Assembly (NCBI GenBank): GCA_964573105.1
Contig: CAZNIS010000004.1
Coordinates: 62,001 to 126,000 of the forward strand
Length of the DNA stretch: 64,000 bases
Direction: 5' to 3'
Source: CAKZSB01 sp964573105
Lineage (GTDB): Bacteria > Pseudomonadota > Gammaproteobacteria > Granulosicoccales > Granulosicoccaceae
In this document: positions 9,542 to 17,593 of the stretch, piece by piece
Layout: each line of letters opens with the position of its first letter
How positions within the stretch are numbered: the stretch's first letter is position 1
Made by a program: the position numbers and the translations under genes
The notes under the pieces: generated by a model
What the model was told of the DNA's origin: nothing
Databases searched by the model: none
What the model saw: the letters and a program-made list of their open reading frames with translations, nothing else

Positions 9542-12178
9542 CTATACACCCGCCAGGGTTGGGTTGATCAACGTCAGTGATTGCGGTTTTTTATCATTGC
9601 CTGCCATCATTTTGCGCCACTGTGACACCGTATCCGCCGTGCCACCTGGAAACGGCTGATCGGTATCTCTCGCCGGATCGAGTACGGCGACCAATCGATC
9701 GGCGTGAAGCAACATGTACTCGGATGCGCGCTGGTAAGCCCGGGCATGTCTCTCCTCGGGATCATCAGCGGGCAGCGGAATAAATCGCACGTCAGGCGCG
9801 CGCTCAAGCAATCGCGCTCGCTCGGCTTTTATTTCGTGCGCAAACCACTGCCAGGCAGTATTCTCTACCTTCTCCCGAATTTCGCTTGAATCGATCGGCT
9901 TGCTTCCCTTTGTAGAACTCTGTCGCTGGGCTGTTTCGCGCTGTATCTCTTTTTCAAAATCTACCGCACCGAAACTGCGCTTGTTCTCCAGCCAGTCGAC
10001 GCCCTGTTCCCATACCGGGCGAAAATCACCGTCGACTGTATCATGCGGCAATGCCTTCGGGATCACCAGTCGATAACCCGCCACCGGCCGTTGGGAATCA
10101 ACCGAACCATTCTGCCAAATTGCACTCTGAAACCGGTTTAATACCCCACTGACCAACGCACAGTCACTACCCGGTGCCAACGGGGTGATGAAATCGAACC
10201 AGACCCAGTTTTTCGTGTCACCCAGACACAGGGTCTCAAGCAGAGCTTGCATCTGCGCAGCTACATAGTTCGCTTGTTGGCGCGTGATCGCGTTGTGACC
10301 TATCAATGCAATGCGGGTTACTGCTGCCGCTGTCGGTACGGGCGACCGCGTGCTGTCGCCAACCGAGCGCAACACTTTTTGAACCACCGCGATTTGAGCC
10401 TTGTCCTTGTCTTTGTCTCGCGCTTCAAGTGTGCCCCACGATTTGAGATCGGGATGAAAAAGCCCCACATCATCACGTTCGCCGGGACGATAACCTGCGA
10501 TCAGCTTTTCTGCCATCCAGCTCTTGTGTTCAAGCTGTGACAGATTCACCGTCGCATACAGCAAGCTGGACCGACTGGAAATGTCCGGCCGGATACCGCG
10601 CCAGTGATAGCCAGCGCTAAAGAGCTTTGGCAGCACGTGATCGGCAGCGCGAAAATTGCTTTGGCGCAGGTGGTAATCAAGAAAGTTCCAGCTCTTGTCA
10701 CCGGGCATTCTGCTGCCGTCCTCTTCCACCACAGCGAACTTGTTGCGGTAATCCCCGTGGATCTCACTGGCCAGTTCATCCATGTACGCCAGCAGCTGCG
10801 TATCACAATACTGCACCGGCGATCCAAACGGGATGATCTGCTGTGCCGGATCTGATTGTTGCTCGCTGATAGCGAGCATCGCCTCGGTGCCCTGGCGCTT
10901 TTCCATCTCCGCCAGAACGGGCACGGACCAGACCTGATGGCGCTGTGACAACTGGCGGCACTGCGCGGCGCGTTGCAGGCTGGTCTCAGTATCATCCACG
11001 CTGCACACAACAGCGGTCACCGGGCTGATGTCTTGCAGCGCTTGCATGAGTTCGATATCCAGCAGCTCCTTGTTCTGGCGGTCACGGCAATACACGTCTA
11101 CGTGACCGGGCAAATCGCGCGCGACAATTCCCTGATACTCAACGGGTATCGCGTCGACCTTGTCCGCACGCACTTTTAGAATCGGGTGGCGCCGCAAAAA
11201 TGAATCGATGCGAGTCCGGTCGTTGCAGATTATGCTGAACAGTGGAGATCTTTGATTGGCACAGGGCCAGATACGGGCATATTGCAGGATCAGTTCACCA
11301 ACGAGCCGGCTAAACCCAAGAAAGACCAAGTGCACTCTCACATCATCCGCGGCCGCCAACCGCCGCTCGGCTGCCCATTGATAGACCGGATGGTGATAGT
11401 AAAAAACCCGCGCCATGCGTTTCTCGGGATCATAGAAGCCCACATGACAGCGCCGCGTTGAACTCAAGAGCCCAGTGAACAGTTTATCGCTGTTGGCGCC
11501 ATCGCTAAGATCAGCACCGAGTGACACATCCATTTCCAATGGCTCAATCACCGCTGTGCGATGTTCATCGACAAAGGCCCGAATACACGAGGCGATGCGC
11601 AGATTCTCATCCTGATCACCGGTACAAATGTACACCCGCTTGGCCTTATGAATAGCGCAGGAGCGCAGGGCCGATGTCTGATCGGCGTTGCCACGAACCA
11701 GGTGTACCTGGTGGTCTCGGCAAAATAGTTCCACCGCAGTGTCGGCGTTAATTTCAACGGCAATCACCTTGCCTGGCAACGGTGCGCAGTTGACCACGAA
11801 CGCCCTGCCCTGCCAGCCGAGCCCGCAGACAACCGTGTGATTGTTTGCGAAAATACGATAAACCCAGCTCCAGAACGTATCGCGAATCGCCGACCACACC
11901 AATACAGCCAGCGGCACCAGCAACACAGCTTTAGCTGCCACCGCCGCCCAGGTAAGCCATCCGCCATCACAGCCCGGTGGCGTCTCTACATCGCTCACCG
12001 CAAACAGGAAGGGAATGGTATGAAACGGATTGTCACAGTTGGACAAGCCGATCAGCACCAGCATACCTGCAAAAACGGCCACGCCAATATAGACCGCCAG
12101 ATCCTTGCGATAGGCCTGTTTGGCAGCGCGCGGAAACAGCTTGTGGGTCGGTCGATCTTTTTTTGTTTTCACTGACAA
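9542..12178 (-). CDS. Membrane TrkA-N / RyR / SLOG protein
   Basis: An 878-aa multidomain protein. Membrane helices lie near residues 26-46 and 75-98. A TrkA-N/RCK Rossmann domain (VVCGLGWQGRA, dinucleotide fold GxGxxG) covers about 114-230, and a second Rossmann-like unit (HLVFLGFSRLVGELIL) about 280-430. A RyR-type domain covers about 545-605 (LEHKSWMAEKLIAGYRPG, FHPDLKSW). A SLOG-like nucleotide-sensing domain covers about 620-870 (ITPLAPGSDCALV, then ADRLVAVLDP and GGTADTV). RyR, TrkA-N and SLOG combinations are known from prokaryotic conflict systems, where they are thought to sense nucleotides and gate membrane effectors. It starts four bases after the stop of the LRR-Roc-TIR gene, so the two are almost certainly translated together. 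Confidence 0.82.
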   Translation of the reverse strand: MSVKTKKDRPTHKLFPRAAKQAYRKDLAVYIGVAVFAGMLVLIGLSNCDNPFHTIPFLFAVSDVETPPGCDGGWLTWAAVAAKAVLLVPLAVLVWSAIRDTFWSWVYRIFANNHTVVCGLGWQGRAFVVNCAPLPGKVIAVEINADTAVELFCRDHQVHLVRGNADQTSALRSCAIHKAKRVYICTGDQDENLRIASCIRAFVDEHRTAVIEPLEMDVSLGADLSDGANSDKLFTGLLSSTRRCHVGFYDPEKRMARVFYYHHPVYQWAAERRLAAADDVRVHLVFLGFSRLVGELILQYARIWPCANQRSPLFSIICNDRTRIDSFLRRHPILKVRADKVDAIPVEYQGIVARDLPGHVDVYCRDRQNKELLDIELMQALQDISPVTAVVCSVDDTETSLQRAAQCRQLSQRHQVWSVPVLAEMEKRQGTEAMLAISEQQSDPAQQIIPFGSPVQYCDTQLLAYMDELASEIHGDYRNKFAVVEEDGSRMPGDKSWNFLDYHLRQSNFRAADHVLPKLFSAGYHWRGIRPDISSRSSLLYATVNLSQLEHKSWMAEKLIAGYRPGERDDVGLFHPDLKSWGTLEARDKDKDKAQIAVVQKVLRSVGDSTRSPVPTAAAVTRIALIGHNAITRQQANYVAAQMQALLETLCLGDTKNWVWFDFITPLAPGSDCALVSGVLNRFQSAIWQNGSVDSQRPVAGYRLVIPKALPHDTVDGDFRPVWEQGVDWLENKRSFGAVDFEKEIQRETAQRQSSTKGSKPIDSSEIREKVENTAWQWFAHEIKAERARLLERAPDVRFIPLPADDPEERHARAYQRASEYMLLHADRLVAVLDPARDTDQPFPGGTADTVSQWRKMMAGNDKKPQSLTLINPTLAGV

Positions 12179-12182
12179 TCCT

Positions 12183-14904
12183 CTACAGCTGAGCCGGTTC
12201 CGGCAATCCCAGCTTGCCGGCGAGACGAACCAGCGGCTCCGGGTCCNNNNNNNNNNNNNNNNNNNNNNNNNNNNNNNNNNNNNNNNNNNNNNNNNNNNNN
12301 NNNNNNNNNNNNNNNNNNNNNNNNNNNNNNNNNNNNNNNNNNNNNNTCCTTGTCGATGATCAGATCAATCTCATCACAGCAGTTCGAACTTCGATTGCAG
12401 GCCGACAGATAATTTTCGATTTGCTCCATTGGCGCTGTGTAGTCATCAAGCGCCCAGTTCGCCGCATCGGCAGGCTTTGGATTTCTTGCGTAGGAAATAA
12501 ATATCTGCCGTCGTCGCCGGATATTGTCGTTGCCGACCGGCTCCGGCTTGCTGATATTCTGCAGTCGCCCGCGCGTATCTGGAAGTCGGTTGCGAAGGTA
12601 GGCTTCTATCGATTGCGCCAGTGACAGCTCATCTGATTGACCGGAATATTCGATCGTCACCGATCCGCCTGGCTGATAAGCCGTCCAGGGTTGTCCAATC
12701 GTGAAAGCGGACTGATACCGCACCAGCAAATCGATTTCATTATCCAGCCGCACATACAGACCATCGCGCGCATAGTGCGCGCTGCGGCCAAACCGGGAAC
12801 CGGCGTGAACCAGAAACTGCTGCCAGTGGGATTCACTTAGATGTTCTGATATCAGTTGTCTGTTGTACGTCTGCCCGTTGGCATTTTTTTGAAAGCGCTC
12901 TTTAAGTTTGAGCGTGTCGCTGTCTGGCAGATGCTGATAACTGCAATAGACCGTTTCATTGGCATGGGTGTCTGCATAGCTCAGCAGTTCGAAACACAGC
13001 GCGCACTGCTGCATAAAGCTCAACATCAGTGTCTGTTCTTCTTGTGTGTACTCGGTTTTCCATTCAAGCTCGGCCAATTCACGCGCAGTGAAGCGGCCCT
13101 GGTTCGCCCGGATGGTTTGATAGATCGGCCTGCCCTCGCGGCGCTCGATCAGTGCGTAAATGCCATCCAGCGCCCAGCGCTGATCGACGATGACCCGGCC
13201 ATCGGCGAGGTCCGGATGCCAGTAGAGCCAGCCGCTGTGGGTGAGGAAAGCCAGTGTGCGTTTTACTCTTTCGGCGTCGAGCTCAAAACCCTTGCGCCAG
13301 ACCGATGCGAGCTTTCGATACTTTGCGGGGTATAACTCGATATTCTCATCGATAGCCCGCTCCAGTTCCGCACCGAATTCATCGGCCAACAGTTGTTCGT
13401 AGCGAGCGCGGCCATCCTCTCCTGGCAACCACTGTTGCACGAGGTTCTGTGCAATTTCCCAATAGGCCGGCACCGCCTGGCCCTGCGTGCGAATAATCCG
13501 GCCGGTGGCTCGGTAGAGCCACTCTTTTAGCCGCCTTATCTCACCGCTATCACTTAAAGAATCGATGAAAAACAGATTTTCATCTGGATCAATTTGCGGC
13601 AACTGCTGCCTGAATCGGGCGATCAGATCTTCCTGGCGCTGCGATTCATGCGAGCAGACAAAAGCGATGTGCGGTTGGTGCGGCCGACAGGCTGATTCGA
13701 TCAGGTTCGTCCAATACTGCAGGGGCCGCCAGGTGTCTTGATAGCCGTTTTCTTCATCAGGTTGTACGCCATCCTGATGCGGATGCCACAGCACCACAAA
13801 CACCGAGCCCTTACTCATAAAGAGCCGATGCGTGTTGTGGTAGATCTCCTGCCCGCCGAAGTCCCACAAATGCATATTTACATCGCTTAAAAGCCCCGGT
13901 TGAATGGTCGCTTGGCCATCCCAGGGCCAGAATTTAACCCCATGCGTGGTGCCAAGCTTTTCGGCATCACTCGGATTGCGGCCGGTCAACAGTAGCGACA
14001 ATGCCGTTTTACCCGCGCGACCATTGCCGAGCACCTGAATCTTGCAACGCTGCACAGTGCCGGTGCCGGTAAGCGTGCATTCATCAAAATAGTGGGCGGT
14101 CGAGTTCGCGATGTTGTCATTGGGCCCACTGCCATGCTCTGAGGCGGGCGGCACCATGACACCACTGCCAAACAGGTACAGCGTGCGCGGCCGACCGCGC
14201 CGCTCGGGCAACGCCTGCAGTGACGTGGCATAGGACAGATCGACACAGTCCAGCGAATCACTAAAATCCGGCAAGCGGCGCAAGCGCTCGGCACCGAAAA
14301 GATCCAGTTGCCGCAGTGACGAAGGCCAGGTGTCGTGTAAGCCGGCGAGCGATGTGCAATCCCGCAGCTTTAATACCTCGAGCGAGTCTGGCAACCGCGA
14401 CAAGGTTTCTATTTGCGTGCAGCCACTGGCATCCAGGAAGCGCAGGTGTAGGCTGTCGTGAAGCAGCCGATGAAGATCGTGTTCAGTGATACCAGTGCAG
14501 CCACTGACATCCAGATCAACCAATTCAGGCAGGGCGATACGCGGCAACGATTGCAGTGCCGGGCAATTGCGCAGAACCAGTGTGTCTAGCGTCACAGGCC
14601 AGTTGCCCGATTCACTGAAATTCGGCGCGTTGCGTATGTCGATGCACTTTAAGTCCAGGCCAGACAAATCCGGCAGTTGCCGGATATCCGCGCACCACAG
14701 ATGCAGGTGGGTTAGATTCGGACAGCGAACAGCGAGTCTGTCGGGCAATGAGAAGTCGATCGGTGTGTCACTATCGAGCGACCCCACCACCAGTTTGGTG
14801 ACCTGCGGAATGGCCGTCCAGTCGATCGCGACCGTCTCATCATCCGCCAGACTCCAGACTTTGCCATCCGGTGAGAACAGCGCGCGCGCTTCCGATAGTT
14901 CCAT
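12183..14904 (-). CDS. LRR-Roc-COR-TIR protein (interrupted by gap)
   Basis: Leucine-rich repeats occupy residues ~30-250 (units such as LKLRDCTSLAGL and LDLFGAERLRRLP). A Roc GTPase follows at ~287-470, with P-loop GNGRAGKTA and switch WDFGGQEIYHNTHRLFM, then a COR dimerisation domain at ~475-760 (VIVDQRWALDGIYALI) and a TIR domain from ~798 (RRQIFISYARN). The N run at 12247 removes most of the TIR domain, including where its catalytic Glu would be, so NADase activity cannot be judged. After the gap the natural reading is DPEPLVRLAGKLGLPEPAQL and a TAG at 12183; this is a different frame from the one implied by a literal 100-bp gap. Animal and bacterial Roco proteins are GTP-regulated scaffolds. 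Confidence 0.85.
12247..12346. other. Assembly gap (100 N)
   Basis: 100 undetermined bases inside the TIR domain of the Roc protein. The reading frame of the sensible C-terminal tail does not match across a 100-base spacer, which shows the true length is not 100. Confidence 0.99.
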
Positions 14905-15028
14905 TCACTTACCCACTCAACTGACAGTTTGACCAGACCCTGCCGACTGGCTGGACATTGTGCTGCACCACGCCCGTTCCTGCAATCTGGTAGCCCTGAC
15001 AAGCCTGCGTGTCTGCACCGCCACCGGA

Positions 15029-15063
15029 CGCTGCCGCGGCGTCGTCCCTCCTTGCTTGCGGCG
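15029..15063 (-). repeat. Conserved GC-rich stem-loop element, copy 1
   Basis: A 35-nt block starting 18 bases after the probable stop of the first DGR target gene. Its core GCAAGGAGGGACGACGC is flanked by GCCGC and GCGGC, which can pair. A near-identical copy lies at the same distance behind the second target gene (17538). Hairpins just downstream of the variable repeat assist homing in the Bordetella phage DGR, so this may be the equivalent element. Confidence 0.6.
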
Positions 15064-15080
15064 ACCGGCGGCTAGCCCGG

Positions 15081-15645
15081 TCATTTTCCTGTCNNNNNNN
15101 NNNNNNNNNNNNNNNNNNNNNNNNNNNNNNNNNNNNNNNNNNNNNNNNNNNNNNNNNNNNNNNNNNNNNNNNNNNNNNNNNNNNNNNNNNNNNAACCATC
15201 CCGCTCGATGCAGCGCCCCTGCACCACTGCCGGTGTAATAGTCCATTTGTGCAAAGCGACCTGAATCGCCACGGCACGCGAACTCCCACTGCGCCTCGCT
15301 GGGCAGATCGGCTGCATGGCCGTCCGCCAGCTGATGCTGAAATTCGCTATTAAGCCAACGGCAGAAACCTGTTGCCTCGTGCCAGTCCATGTTCTCGGCG
15401 GGATGATCAGGATTGCCGGCAAAGTGATTCTTGTGCTCTATTGCGTTGGCAACCGTGTAACAGGCAAACTGTGCTTGGGTGACCTGGGTCTGCGCCAGAT
15501 AAAATGGCTGACTAATCTCGACACAATGGATGGGTTCTTCGCGGGCGGACTCACCACGCGCGCCCATCATAAAAGAGCCGGCCTGTACCGGTTTGAATAA
15601 AATCGGCGGCACATCAGCAGCCAGCACAACTGCAATATCCTGCAA
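15081..15645 (-). CDS. FGE/C-type-lectin-fold DGR target protein 1 (gap inside)
   Basis: Formylglycine-generating-enzyme (SUMF1/EgtB-like) domain protein; the first ~150 residues are present (QAGSFMMGARGES, EPIHCVEISQPFYL, AQTQVTQAQF, NPDHPAENMDW, LPSEAQWEFACRG). The N run at 15094 removes the rest. After the gap a TGA in the sense frame (ending TGK) is the likely end. The intact paralogue at 17594 has 120 residues after the matching Gly-Trp, so about 350 bp is missing, and that is where the variable repeat would sit. The FGE fold here most likely serves as a ligand-binding C-type-lectin scaffold rather than a sulfatase activator. It is preceded by the DGR template and followed by the LRR-Roc-TIR gene. 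Confidence 0.8.
15094..15193. other. Assembly gap (100 N) at expected variable repeat
   Basis: 100 undetermined bases placed exactly where the first FGE-type target gene should carry its variable region. Comparison with the second target predicts about 350 bp missing. Population-level hypervariation, or repeat confusion with the template, would explain the broken assembly. Confidence 0.97.
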
Positions 15646-15745
15646 ACAACCTCCAACGCTACATTAAGTGGCGCCCCGCCCGGCCGCTTGCGCACACCCG
15701 TGCAGCGCGTACCACAACCGAGCAGGGACTTACCCGTGGTTTCGA

Positions 15746-15770
15746 CCGCAACCCACAAAGCCGGTTGCGG
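15746..15770 (-). other. Perfect 8-bp stem-loop downstream of the template repeat
   Basis: CCGCAACC and GGTTGCGG separated by nine bases, 71 bases beyond the end of the template repeat on the transcribed strand and not followed by a U tract, so it is not an intrinsic terminator. DGR template RNAs need a structured spacer next to the template for priming in the Bordetella system; this hairpin could belong to such a spacer. The 195-bp stretch 15646-15840 holds no convincing gene. Confidence 0.45.
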
Positions 15771-15840
15771 CACTGGAGCACACGACGTCCGTGGATGGTT
15801 TTCAGGCGACGATGCGCCGCCGTTTCAGTCATCCTCGTGC

Positions 15841-15969
15841 CGGATACAAACCCACGCGAAAGCCCTGGTTCCTGTTGCGATTGCCGGGGTGCCTGCTGTT
15901 GCGATACGCGGCGCGACAGTTCCTGGCCGAGTTGTTGAAGGCACCACCACGGATCACCCGCTGGGGTTT
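15841..15969 (-). repeat. DGR template repeat (TR)
   Basis: A 129-bp non-coding copy of the variable C-terminus of the FGE-type target, starting 22 bases after the reverse transcriptase stop. Read on the minus strand it would spell GGAFNNSARNCRAAYRNS and HPGNRNRNQGFRVGL; the many AAC/AAT codons are the classic DGR template signature, since each adenine can be changed to any base. Aligned without indels to 17624-17752 there are 26 differences, of which 18 fall on the 27 template adenines. Seven of the other eight cluster in the 5' part, between template positions 24 and 40. Confidence 0.92.
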
Positions 15970-15991
15970 CTGCATGCCCCCTGCAGCGCAA

Positions 15992-16990
15992 TTAGCCACT
16001 GCAGTCATGTAAAGATAACACACGTTTTCGCCAGTTCGCATCGTCTGCAGTGCATACATGTGCAAACAGGGAATTAACTACCGCCTGATAGTCAGCTTCG
16101 CTGATAGCTCCGGCGGCATACGCCTTTTTCAACGCCTTCATTTTTCGCAGAAGCCGTTTGCGTCCGTTGCGATTGACGCGCAAGCGGTCCGGGTAGACGA
16201 CAAAACCGAGATAAGGCACGCCGTATTGAACCGAGTTCCATTCGCCGCCATTTTTTGCCCGAAGAGCAAGATTTGCCAGCAGCGCCTGTGAATGATGCCG
16301 CACGCTGTCGATATGTTCACGAGTACCGAGTACCAGGATATCGTCCAGGTAGCGCAGATAACGTGGTGAGGGTACACAGGCCTGCAGCCTGCGATCAAAT
16401 TCGTCGAGATAAAAGTTCCCCAGATGCTGACTGGTCAGCGCACCAATGGGCAAGCCACGGCCCGGCTGAGTTTGATAGGACTGCAGCAGTTTATCGAACA
16501 GGTCTAACAGGCGACGCTCTCGAAAGCGTCGCGCCAATAGACGCATCAGAATCGAGTGATCCACACTGTCGTAGTACTTGTTGATATCAATTTTGGCATA
16601 CCAGTCTGTTCGCTTGATCCACTGGCGCAGCTGCGCCAGTGCCGCGTGCTGGCCCTTGCCGCGACGACAGGCATAGCTGTGGTAAAGCGCCCCCATTTCA
16701 AATACCGGTCCGGTCTGTCGAATAATAGCGTGGTGTACTACGCGATCCCTGAATGACGGCGCGTGAATGACTCGCGATTTGGTGTCTCTGACGGCAAAAC
16801 AACGGTACCGATCAAACTGAAGCTCGCCGCTTCGTATCTGATCGACGATATCGTTGAGCTGTGATTCCGCGGCTGCGATAAACCTTGAAACTTCCGGGTT
16901 ATCTTTTTTACCACGTGCCGCCACCCAAAGCGCGGCACCGAGATTATCTCTGCTGGCAATGCGCTCAAACAATCCCCCGATCGCTTTCAT
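15992..16990 (-). CDS. DGR reverse transcriptase
   Basis: A 332-aa RNA-directed DNA polymerase. Motif A is YAKIDINKYYDSVDH (catalytic Asp ~135). The palm motif is RYLRYLDDILVLG, with the YxDD box at ~214-217. The region usually QGxxxSP in group II intron and retroviral enzymes reads LPIGALTSQHLGN, the IGxxxSQ form diagnostic of DGR enzymes. There is no maturase/endonuclease domain. In known DGRs this enzyme copies the template RNA with errors at adenines and the cDNA replaces the variable repeat. Its ATG lies two bases after the HRDC gene stop, so the two form a tight operon. The template repeat follows 22 bases after its stop. Confidence 0.95.
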   Translation of the reverse strand: MKAIGGLFERIASRDNLGAALWVAARGKKDNPEVSRFIAAAESQLNDIVDQIRSGELQFDRYRCFAVRDTKSRVIHAPSFRDRVVHHAIIRQTGPVFEMGALYHSYACRRGKGQHAALAQLRQWIKRTDWYAKIDINKYYDSVDHSILMRLLARRFRERRLLDLFDKLLQSYQTQPGRGLPIGALTSQHLGNFYLDEFDRRLQACVPSPRYLRYLDDILVLGTREHIDSVRHHSQALLANLALRAKNGGEWNSVQYGVPYLGFVVYPDRLRVNRNGRKRLLRKMKALKKAYAAGAISEADYQAVVNSLFAHVCTADDANWRKRVLSLHDCSG

Positions 16991-16992
16991 TT

Positions 16993-17463
16993 TTAACCGC
17001 TGCTTTTGTCACTATCTGCATTAAAATAGCTTTTCACGATCTCGCACATGGCGGCGGCGTATTTTTCGACTCGCGATTTTCCAACGCCGGCAATGGCTGC
17101 AATTTCCTCGATCGTGGTCATGCGTGAAGTCACCATTTCTGCCAACTGCGCATTGTTGAACACCGCGAACAACGGTATTTTCTCTTCCTCTGCAAACTGC
17201 TTGCGACGCTCTCGCAGGGCCGAGAAAACCGCGAATTCATCAGCCGGTAAGACTTCCTTGTAATCGATTGCCGTTGCACGATCGGACGCAGAAGTTTTTT
17301 TTGCGCCCCCTGCGGTCTCAACCACAAATACAAGCAGAGGCCCGGTGGCGCAGTTTGCGATCTCTCGCGTGACGGAAACCACACGGTTGCTGGAGAGAAA
17401 ACTATTCAGATCCGCAAGTTCACCTTCAAGCGGCAGGTTGTACTGAAAAACAGTGAATTGCAT
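16993..17463 (-). CDS. HRDC-domain DGR accessory protein
   Basis: A 156-aa protein. The N-terminal ~60 residues (MQFTVFQYNLPLEGELADLN, then LSSNRVVSVTREI) resemble the conserved start of accessory proteins I know from other DGR loci. The C-terminal ~75 residues form an HRDC domain, the helical nucleic-acid-binding unit of RecQ and RNase D (ALRERRKQFAEEEKIPLFAV, FNNAQLAEMV, AAIAGVGKSRVEKYA). In many DGRs such a protein occurs in place of the Avd subunit, and no Avd-like four-helix protein is visible here. It probably binds the template RNA or cDNA together with the reverse transcriptase. It lies 130 bp after the second target gene and runs into the reverse transcriptase gene. Confidence 0.87.
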   Translation of the reverse strand: MQFTVFQYNLPLEGELADLNSFLSSNRVVSVTREIANCATGPLLVFVVETAGGAKKTSASDRATAIDYKEVLPADEFAVFSALRERRKQFAEEEKIPLFAVFNNAQLAEMVTSRMTTIEEIAAIAGVGKSRVEKYAAAMCEIVKSYFNADSDKSSG

Positions 17464-17537
17464 CCCCCGGTGTTCCCCTGTTCAAACAACAGAAATATTA
17501 TCGGCGCACGGCTGGCTGGTGCCGGTCGGTGAACGGT

Positions 17538-17571
17538 CGCTGCCGCTGCGTCGTCCCTCCTTGCTGCGGCG
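17538..17571 (-). repeat. Conserved GC-rich stem-loop element, copy 2
   Basis: 34 nt, 23 bases after the stop of the second target gene; one insertion/deletion and one substitution separate it from the copy at 15029. GCCGC and GCGGC flank the shared core GCAAGGAGGGACGACGC. Conservation of both sequence and distance, between otherwise diverged non-coding flanks, suggests selection. Confidence 0.6.
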
Positions 17572-17593
17572 CCCGAACACCGACCGGCTTGTG

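Noticed and set aside
12169..14904. A 911-aa reading of the Roc protein ending at 12169
   Set aside because: It relies on the N run being exactly 100 bp; another frame after the gap gives a sensible tail and stop at 12183.
15829..16065. Open frame over the template repeat coding for a 78-aa FGE-like end
   Set aside because: It is the template read in frame; the upstream part overlaps the RT 3' end, has no RBS and no homology, and the repeat itself should be non-coding.
15992..16990. Group II intron or retron origin for the reverse transcriptase
   Set aside because: No maturase or endonuclease domain, no intron-type 5' and 3' ends; the IGxxxSQ motif and adjacent template/variable repeats define a DGR.
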